Source: Calycina herbarum
Taxonomy: Eukaryota > Ascomycota > Leotiomycetes > Helotiales > Pezizellaceae
DNA: 64,000 nt
Reading direction: 5' to 3'
NCBI GenBank assembly: GCA_001414485.1
Contig: LLEY01000093.1
Span: 124,001-188,000, forward strand
A model generated the notes under the pieces. It was not told where the DNA came from. It was given only the letters and a program-made list of their open reading frames with translations, and ran no database searches. Of this stretch, positions 56,716-64,000 are shown piece after piece (position 1 is the stretch's first letter; each line of letters begins with the position of its first letter). A program made the position numbers and the translations under genes.

Positions 56716-57035
56716 ATGTGCAGATACACCCTGCTCTTCCATTACGTATGTAGGCTGGCTTCCTTGATCTTCCGCTTCAGACACTAAATCTTTTGTAGAT
56801 CTGCGAAGACAAAACATACGAGGTCAAGCCATGTGCATTTGCGAAGCGCAATGGTTTCAATTGCCCCCACAAATACAGCAGCGAAGACTCAGTGATAACA
56901 TGTATTACCATGTGCGATGACTGTTTGGACGACAAAGAGGAGGCTTGCTTACTGGCAATGGAGAAGAAATTGATGAGAACGAAGCGCAGAGACAAGGAAC
57001 GACAAGAAAAATTGAGGAATTCGCAATCACCATAA
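56716..57035 (+). CDS. Small Cys-framework protein, M-C-R-Y type (member 3)
   Basis: Two exons (56716-56745, 56799-57035) give 88 aa. The first ten residues, MCRYTLLFHY, are joined by a phase-0 intron (GTATGT, ACTAAAT, TTGTAG) to ICEDKTYEVKPC. Cys at 2, 12, 22, 32, 45, 49 and 52; the second Cys of the usual C-x-C pair is missing, and the final pair is CDDC. The C-terminus is basic and helical (EKKLMRTKRRDKERQEK), like member 2. The first 12 coding bases are identical to member 2. Confidence 0.65.
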
Positions 57036-57388
57036 AAGAAATGACATCCTTACAGCTAGGGAATAAGGTACCTTCAACTTGTGTGAGTACTTTTCCATTT
57101 CATACCTGTCATAATCACACTTGACTGAATACAGGTAGTGAATGGTAAGTTTCACGCTGTTGTATTCCAGATTTCGGTGTGACTCAAGGGGAATGAGCTA
57201 AAGCGACCTGTCAGTATATATCTCGTCAGATACAAAGCTTTAGTACAGAGTTTGTGGTAGCGTTTTTACCTCATCCAAAGAACATTTAAGTGCCCACCAT
57301 GTCTGAAAACCACAAACCAACTCCCACCATCAAAATTCCACTTCCAGTCAACAAACAAAACTTACAACTCCCACCCTCAAATTCCACT
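57036..57388. other. Spacer and promoter before member 4
   Basis: 353 bp with no gene; GTATATATC near 57213 is a possible TATA element. Confidence 0.35.
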
Positions 57389-57649
57389 ATGTGCCGCTAT
57401 ATCCAACAATATTTCTGTCGCTGCGCCCATTACACGAAGCCTGCCTTGAAAGGTATATGCGATAAGCATCGAAACAGCGGCATGTGTTGTCCACCAGAGG
57501 AATGTCTTCATGAACCACAAAGAATGGTCATTGGCAAATGCAATTTCTGTCTTGGAAAGGGATACAAAATCATCGGAAAGATTGAAAAGGGGGATTCTGG
57601 GCCTCTTGGGATCATTCATTCCTTCTTCGACGAAACTCTCGACCCTTGA
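57389..57649 (+). CDS. Small Cys-framework protein, M-C-R-Y type (member 4)
   Basis: 86 aa starting MCRYIQQYFCRC. Cys at 2, 10, 12, 24, 33, 34, 39, 51 and 54, the last pair being CNFC. The GKCNFCLGKGYK segment resembles a zinc-knuckle loop. It lacks the charged helix of members 2 and 3. An upstream in-frame ATG at 57299 with good context (CCACCATGTC) would add 30 Pro/Thr-rich residues, so the start is uncertain. It is the last of four same-strand genes. Function unknown. Confidence 0.65.
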   Translation: MCRYIQQYFCRCAHYTKPALKGICDKHRNSGMCCPPEECLHEPQRMVIGKCNFCLGKGYKIIGKIEKGDSGPLGIIHSFFDETLDP

Positions 57650-58329
57650 AAGGTTCTACTCTCGAGGAACACAATTGCTTTGAATTTGGACTTCTCTTGC
57701 AACAAATTTCTTCCCTTTCGAATATTTCAGTCAACACTCTGCCACCATCATACGTGTCGGTCAATACCAAGTTCCTCTCGGGGACGATCTCTCGGATCAT
57801 ATATCCATCACAATCCAGTATATCGGGGTATATTAAGGATGTTGTTTTGGACAAGGATGAGTTGGGGAATGAGGTAGCTCCGGATCCTGTCAGAATACTT
57901 CTAAGGGAGGGAACTGGAAGTTCACGAGGAGAACTTGGGAATGACTAGAAATGCAATATCAATATATCAGCAAAAAATGATTCGCAAGGCCATGGTGATT
58001 GAGAGTATTATTTCCACAAACACTGATTGATGCCCCGGTGCGCAAAATTTTTAATCGAGGTAGGGGAAATGAGGTTCCAACCATTTCAGTTCCTACTAGC
58101 CCTTGATGATGACATTGACTGGCAGTGATTGAAGTTGTAGTGATGAAAGACTCAGAGTGCAGACGTCAAAATCGAACCCCGCAATTGAACATAGCACGTG
58201 ATTCAAATAATGGAGCTAGCAGGGATTTCCCGCGCTATCCGCGATAACATTTTTCGAAAGATTTCTTGTCAACTAGCTTCATGTCACCAAAAAGTACGAC
58301 GCTCAATCACCAAGTCAATAAACATCGCA
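57650..58329. other. Intergenic, no gene seen
   Basis: Open frames occur on both strands but carry no splice sites or recognisable features. The SDA1 promoter lies here; CACGTG at 58195-58200 is one E-box-like site. Confidence 0.4.
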
Positions 58330-60697
58330 ATGCCGAAGAAACGTGTCGGCGCATTGGAGAAGGTTGACGCAGATCTGTATGGCCCCCGGAAAGTACATTT
58401 TTGCTTCCCAACTAACGTTTCTAGGCCCAATCTTCAGTACAAAATCGGTCGAGATCCCAAGTAAGCTCCTCCTCACCTCACCCGGGAAGCATTCTGTTAA
58501 TTACTTGCATAGATCTTACACCGAAGACTTCCTCAATCAATATGGCCAGTACCAGTCCCAGCGCGATATCTTCATGGCATCGCCAACCACTGCGACCTCG
58601 AGCGGCATCATATCCTTTCGAAACCTCATAGATTTCGTTGCGCATGTCGCAGATTGTTTTCCCGAAGACACGGCAGAGTTTCCCGAAGACCTGAAAACGA
58701 TCCTTACATTACATCATGCCCAGTTGGAAAGCGAATTGCGGGAGAAGATTGTGGGGAGCTTGGTTTTATTGCGCCGGAAGGAAATTATAGATTCTTCGAG
58801 TCTCCTCAATACCCTTTTCCCGATTCTCGTAGCCACACCTAGCAAAACATTACGGTCGCTTCTCTTTACCAAAATTCTCTCCGATTTGAGAACCTCGAAT
58901 CAGAAGTCCATAAACCACCGCTTGAATCGAACGATACAGACTGCGCTTTTCAATCTCCTTACCTCCGATCGAACTTCGTCAAAAGGAATATGGGCTGTTA
59001 AGATTACAAGAGAGTTATGGAAGCGTCAAATTTGGACGGATGCGAAAGCCGTGGAGATTATGAAGGAGGCGAGTTTGGCAGATAATGAGAAGGTTATTGG
59101 AGGTGGTGTACGATTCTTTCTTGGTGGCGATAAAGAGCGAGAGGAGCTTGAGGACGAGAGCAGTGACGATGAAGCAATTGACGTGGGGAAACTCAAGCAT
59201 CAAATCGGTATCAACAAGAAGACCAGGAAAGGAAAGAAATCGGTCGAGGCAGCAGTTAAGAAGGTCAAGCAGAATGTGAAAAAGAAGAATGCGCCACATC
59301 CTTTGAATTTCTCTGCATTGCACTTATTACACGATCCCCAAGGATTCGCCGAACAACTATTCTCGAAACACTTGAACAATGGCAAGTCAAAACTCAATCT
59401 GGATCAGAAATTACTCGTTCTACAATTGGTATCGCGACTTGTGGGATTACACAAGTTGACCGTCATCAAATTATACTCTTACTTCATCAAATATCTTACG
59501 CCCCGCCAACCTCAAGTCACATCATTTCTTGCGTCCCTCGCTCAAGCAACGCACAGTCTGGTACCTCCGGATGCCATCGAACCACTCGTCCAAAAAATCG
59601 CCAATGAGTTCGTTTCAGAAGCGTCTGCATCAGAAGTTGCATCCGCTGGTTTGAACGCAATTCGAGAAATTTGTGTTCGCCAACCTTTAGCCATGAGCGA
59701 TACGTTGTTACAAGATTTAGTCATGTACCGAAAGAGTAAGGACAAGGGAACGATGATGGCGGCAAAGGGGCTGTTATCTCTGTACAGAGAAGTTGGAGCA
59801 GATCTTTTGAAAAAGAGAGACAGAGGCAAGAAGGCAACGATGGGTATCAAAGCTGGTACTATCAAAGAACGAAGATTTGGTGAAGACGAAGTTGGTGGAA
59901 TTGAAGGAATCGAGTTGCTCGAAGAGTGGAAATCCAACGAGCGAAAACGAAAACGCGCGGAAGCAGGATTACCAGAATTAGGCACAGACGAGGAGGATGA
60001 GGATGGAGACGAGGCAGAAGAGCAAGCTGGATGGGATAACTGGGATGCGGAGTCAGATGCTAGCGACGATTCAGGCGGTTGGATCGCAGTCCATAGTGAC
60101 GAGGAAATTAACATCAGCGATAGCGAAGACGACCAACCAGCTGCCAAGAAAGTCAAACTTGACAAATCAGTAACACCCAAACCCGACGTAGAAATGAAAG
60201 AAGCCGACAAAGATCTCGAGAAGAAAATCTCTAAACTCGCAACCACCAAAATCCTCACCCCAGCCGATCTCGCCAAACTCCAAGAACTCCGTCTGGAAGC
60301 TTCCATCAACAAGACCATGGGCGCTAAAACAAAGGCCCAATCTGATCGTATCAAGGAACAACTCGCACGTCATGCAGATGATGCTCTCACTGCTGATCAA
60401 ATTGAAGGATTCTCCAAGCTCCGAAAGAGTACCAAGGAGGAGATGATTGCGCTGGCTCGTGAGGGTAAGGGGGAGAGAGGCGAACATAAGAGTACACAAG
60501 CTTTGAGAAGATCGAAGAAGGATGCTGAGGGGAAGAGTTCGACGAATAAGGAGAAATCTAGGAAGAAGAACTTCATGATGACGCTGGGAAAGGCGAAGTA
60601 TAAGCAGAAGAGGAGTTTGACGCAGACGAAACGGGTGTTGCAGGGGCATATTGAGAGGAGTAAGAGAGGTGGGAAACGTGGAAATATTGGGATGTAG
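58330..60697 (+). CDS. SDA1: Sda1, 60S ribosome biogenesis and export factor
   Basis: Three exons (58330-58376, 58425-58460, 58513-60697) give 755 aa, like the yeast protein of 767. Splicing rebuilds the conserved start LPNLQYKIGRDP-K-SYTEDFLNQY followed by SQRDIFMASP. The NUC130/Sda1 region includes FRNLIDFVAHVADCFP and ALHLLHDPQGFAEQLFSKHL. An acidic stretch (GTDEEDEDGDEAEEQAGWDNW) precedes the C-terminal basic tail that ends with RSKRGGKRGNIGM, including MMTLGKAKYKQKRSL. It acts in nucleolus and nucleus in 60S maturation. The tiny 36-nt second exon is supported by the family alignment and by both introns having CTAAC or TTAAT branches. Confidence 0.94.
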
Positions 60698-60835
60698 TGT
60701 TGCTTGTTTGCCTTTTGCATTTGCTAGAGCATTGTTTGGCATTTTTTGGAGTTGGGGCGTTGAGTGGATGGACCCACTGGCATCAAACAAAATAAATTAT
60801 ATTTCTCAGTAAAAAGCCGTGCTAGTTTCCTCAAT

Positions 60836-61053
60836 GTAAGAATCCCAAGCTTTGCTCCGAGTATACCCCCTCCATCCATTACTCTAGAAACTTAACACAA
60901 TCTCAACTATTGTGCGAAAGTACATAGGAGAATGGAGAAATCAGTTTCCCCATTCTTCTAAACCTTCTCAGAGAATGAATCTCGTTTTCCTAGACCCTTT
61001 CGCACAATATTTGCGAAAGCGGGTGTACTCGAAGCAAAGCCTATGTTTCTTAC
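60836..61053. mobile_element. Foldback/MITE-like element, 218 bp
   Basis: Outer arms 60836-60868 and 61021-61053 are imperfect inverted repeats of 33 nt (both start GTAAGAA when read inward, containing GCTTTGCT). Nested inside is a perfect 13-bp pair: TATTGTGCGAAAG (60909-60921) and its complement at 60997-61009. A third inner pair is formed by GAATGGAGAAA and TTTCCCCATTC. The element lies 140 bp after the SDA1 stop and could also act as a 3' structure. A clear target duplication was not found. Confidence 0.6.
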
Positions 61054-61679
61054 TCCTTTCTGTGTTGGCTGAAGTAGAAAGGTTCGCACGAGAACTTCTC
61101 TTCGGAGCAAGCTATATCTGAGCGAGATCCATACCACCCTTATTAAAATCTAGAACGAAAACAGCTCGCAAGATCGGTCTCCTATCGCAGTACAACACAA
61201 ATTCCCAGGCCACCAGGCCACTGAATCCACGATGCGCGGACTGCAATTCGTTGGTTTGGTGGATGTTTATCTTGTTCCTGATCAGGCTGTCCTGCCGAGA
61301 AGGTAGCCCTGTCAGGGTTGTCGGAATTCGGGATAGGTACCTATAGTTTACCACCAAGCTCCAAACATCCTACACCCCAAGAACAAAACAACCCCTTTAC
61401 CTAACCCGCAAAGCTGACTCAAAATCAACTTCTTAGATATTTAGCACCAAGTCTGCAAGTGTGAAGATAACGCCAAAAACCATGGCTAGAATCCTAGTGC
61501 AGACTAAATTGATGCAAAAGCCCGTACTAACGTCTGGAATCAAAAGTCAAGGACGAACTCTTGTTGCATGACGTTTAGTGTAATCATGGTTTTACATAAT
61601 ACCCATCCCCTCGACCTCAAGATTTTACATGACAATAATACACAAGGATCCCGCTATACTACATCGAACACGCTACAAA

Positions 61680-61877
61680 ATGGCTGACATAGTACGGATC
61701 ATTACTCAGCTACAAACTGTCCCAGAAGTCCGTTGGATGTTTTTTGGGATAGCAATCGGTATACTTGCAGGGGTAAACATAGGCCTTATAATCCACAGAG
61801 CATTTCCTGATAGGGAGTGTTGGTGTTGGAAGTTAGAAGAAAAAGACGATTGTAGTACATGTGTAAGTGCCCTCTAG
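61680..61877 (+). CDS. Candidate small single-pass membrane protein
   Basis: 65 codons: MADIVRIITQLQTVPEVRW, then a membrane segment WMFFGIAIGILAGVNIGLII, then a Cys-containing tail (RECWCWKLEEKDDCSTC). A GTAAGT donor-like site lies directly after CSTC, so it may be the first exon of a longer gene. No homologue is recognised, hence low confidence. Confidence 0.3.
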   Translation: MADIVRIITQLQTVPEVRWMFFGIAIGILAGVNIGLIIHRAFPDRECWCWKLEEKDDCSTCVSAL

Positions 61878-62429
61878 TACTATTTCTTTTTAGAAAATAA
61901 AATACTAATTAGCACTTAAAGTGGAGAAAGATATCCAACGACGAAAAGGAGTGAGGCAAAATAGAAGTCCCTGGAGGTTATATCTCAGGTGAAGTGGGAA
62001 AATTCGGGACGGAGAAACTTTTTAGAAGAGAAATTTTAGGAAAGTCTTGCGACCCATTAAAGATCATTCCACCTACGAGGTAGAGGAAGTGATCATATGT
62101 TATCTAAGTCAGAGTATTCATCAAAAGCACTTCTCTCCACATTCGCTCTGAGCGACACAACTAGCAATGTTCAGACTGGAATGAGATTGTATGTTCGTTG
62201 TCACTGAACCAATGTGACAGGCCATCATAAAAAATGAACATCCACTTCTTCATCATCGTCATCGTCATCCTCCCCTCCCTTAATCCCACTGACCCTCCCC
62301 CCAACCCGGTTCAATGTGGATTTTCAACTCTTCCATCGCGTTCGCTCTTCTAGAATCCTTATACTCTCCTCGAGTCCCTTCTTTCCTTCTCTCCAAATTT
62401 CTTCTCTGTTTTTGTCTTTGAGCAAGACC

Positions 62430-63552
62430 TTAACCATTACTCTCTTTGGTCCATGGAGGGTGACCTGTATCTCTTTGAGCTTCTATGGAACGGAAGTAGT
62501 TGTAGAAGCAACGAAGGAAAAGAAGGCTGGGAGGGATAAGTCCATTTGGTCTAGGTCCAAGCCAGAGTTCTTTGATATTCGGGCTAATTATCCAGACGGG
62601 AATGTATTTATCAGGGTCCTTTGGGATTTGAGAAGACGTTGGGGATGGGAGGTGTATTTGAGACTCTGGTCTCCGGGATGATTGGGGTGAGAGGGGCTGG
62701 TTGAAATGCGGTGCTGAAGGTGGAAGTTGTGCTGACACCGGATATGGCCCGGTAGAGTTTCTAACTTCTGTTAGAGTACTTGGCTGGGTGGCAGAAATAA
62801 TGTTGTTTGAATATTGCATCGATCGCTTATTCGCATAGTTTCTTTCTTGAACTAGGCGCTCGATATTCATACCTTTCATTTCAGCCGCCGCTTGATATGG
62901 GTATAGTGAGGGAGTATATGGAGAGGGTCTGTACAATGGGGGAGTACTTTGATCGATTGGGATCGGTTGGCGCACTTTCTGTCTGTCGCTAAAATCTCTT
63001 TCCCGGTGAGCGAACGAGGCCAATCTGTTTGCATCGTCAGAGAAACCGTTATTGGTGACGATGGTATCGGTTCGTGGCTCGTAGGTCTTAAGAGGTTGTG
63101 CTCTGTTTGTCCGGGTATTGCTTGATGTCCCCAAACAAATATAAGCGTTTTCCTTCCGTAGTTGTAGTGCAACAAGACCCTCTCGAGGATATGGTGTAGT
63201 CAGGTTGTTCGTCTTGTTTGACACCACCATCTTCTCAATCACTGCTTATCTCGATCACAGAAGGGTTTGAAGCTACTTCTGTGGCAAGAAGTGGGGTTTT
63301 AGGTTTTTTCTGGGGCTGTTGGGCTCTTGTTGGGGAAGGGTCAAAGGAAGACTCTCTTCTCTTCTTGTGGTCCCGATCAGCTGACTTCGAATGGCGTTCT
63401 TCGGATTTTAGAGAATGGTCTAATACCTCTCCCTACAAGATATTAATTTGAGTTGAAATTCCTGCACTGTCACAAGCAGAGTGTATCATAACTGCAATTC
63501 GTTTTGAGTACACTGCAATTTCCTCGGGGTTTTTGGTGTACTTGTTCTTGGT
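62430..63552 (-). pseudogene. Decayed gene with SIM-like VIEISSD motif, unknown family
   Basis: Starting at a splice-acceptor-like TCTAATAG (exon from 63552) one frame reads NPEEIAVYSKRIAVMIHSAC, then TAG at 63435-63433, then KSEERHSKSADRDHKKRRES, Pro-rich sequence and VIEISSD, a SUMO-interaction-like motif, then TGA at 63237-63235 followed by EDGGVKQDEQPDY in the same frame. Further on the coding character moves to another frame (FSDDANRLASFAHRERDF, Pro-rich) that stays open to 62430. Two nonsense codons plus a probable frameshift suggest a pseudogene; undetected introns could explain part of this. Confidence 0.4.
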
Positions 63553-63758
63553 CTATTAGAACCTCAGTATTTTTGTATGCCTTTGGTGACTTGTAAAGTA
63601 AGAAAGCAAATCAATGAAACTTCAATGTAAACCCTCTATGCTCCAACGTTTGGGAATTTTTGGAAACACTAGAGAGTTATATAAAGGAGTCTTAGCGAAC
63701 AAGCATCCCCTGAACACCAAGATGAGGGTCAGCGGAACTTGACACGCTTCTATGCTTC

Positions 63759-64000
63759 CTAGTAGCATTTGTAGACGGAATCACTTGATTGCAGTGCTAC
63801 TTGGCTATCTACGTACCGAAAAGAATTATATAGATTCGAATCCACTTGCCTTGAAAGGTTCTCGGTTGATTCGAATGAGACCAAAGGATTTTCTATTAGA
63901 GGTGTTGGTATTTCGCTCTCATTTTGCCTCAATTCGTCTCCAATAACAAGTCTAATCTCAGGCAACTTCTTAGGCGTGTACTTGCGATAGTTTTTGGCAT
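63759..64000 (-). CDS. Partial coding frame running off the right edge
   Basis: The minus strand is open from the window end to a stop at 63759, reading YTPKKLPEIRLVIGDELRQN and further polar sequence to SDSVYKCY. It could be an upstream exon of the decayed gene at 62430-63552 or the end of another gene. No start is within the window. Confidence 0.3.
   Translation of the reverse strand, partial: AKNYRKYTPKKLPEIRLVIGDELRQNESEIPTPLIENPLVSFESTENLSRQVDSNLYNSFRYVDSQVALQSSDSVYKCY

Larger units (their letters stand above)
60698..62429. other. Intergenic with foldback element and a candidate micro-gene
   Basis: Apart from the foldback at 60836-61053 and the small frame at 61680-61877, no gene is seen. 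A TCATCG-type simple repeat lies near 62250-62270. Confidence 0.4.

Overview
The window is nuclear DNA of a filamentous ascomycete (Pezizomycotina). Evidence: about 17 protein genes with short GT-AG introns (42-200 nt, mostly about 50) carrying CTAAC/CTGAC-like branch points; a HET-domain gene; a Zn2Cys6 regulator; and repeat islands with the C-to-T, TpA-rich signature of repeat-induced point mutation (RIP) in which CpG is retained. Gene content and repeat style would suit a helotialean leotiomycete, but the genus is inference.

Left edge (1-3.1 kb): a RIP-degraded transposon nest. A pogo/Fot-type DDE transposase remnant on the minus strand is split by a 457-bp solo LTR with a perfect 5-bp target duplication. 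A second pogo 5' end beside it is interrupted by a second LTR copy in the opposite orientation, which runs off the window. Next comes a PLAC8 gene with a 51-bp coding minisatellite (3.4-6.1 kb).

Housekeeping block (7-32.6 kb): a mitochondrially targeted membrane protein, CAND1/TIP120, MRPL27 (mL41) divergent from UTP14, a GH81 endo-1,3-beta-glucanase with an in-frame TAG, mitofusin FZO1, ESCRT-III VPS2, a hypothetical gene, a 238-bp MITE and a PTC1-like PP2C phosphatase.

Accessory block (33-58 kb): a Zn2Cys6 factor divergent from an MDR oxidoreductase, a HET-domain pseudogene with three nonsense codons and no frameshift, archaemetzincin, a second RIP island, a secreted RNase T2, a secreted protein with KR sites, an HSL-type esterase, a Ser-rich hypothetical protein, and a tandem cluster of four small Cys-framework proteins that start M-C-[RE]-Y.

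Right edge (58.3-64 kb): SDA1 (60S biogenesis), a foldback element, a candidate small membrane protein and a decayed gene of unknown function.

Functional links: UTP14 and SDA1 act in cytosolic ribosome assembly, and MRPL27 in the mitochondrial ribosome with a promoter region shared with UTP14. FZO1 and the N-terminally targeted protein add a mitochondrial theme. The most unusual features are the MCRY-type cluster (52.9-57.7 kb), the in-frame stops of the C-to-T-derivable type in otherwise intact genes, and the PLAC8 protein with HxLxxC repeats. All gene structures were spliced by hand from consensus sites and reading phase; none was checked against transcripts or databases.
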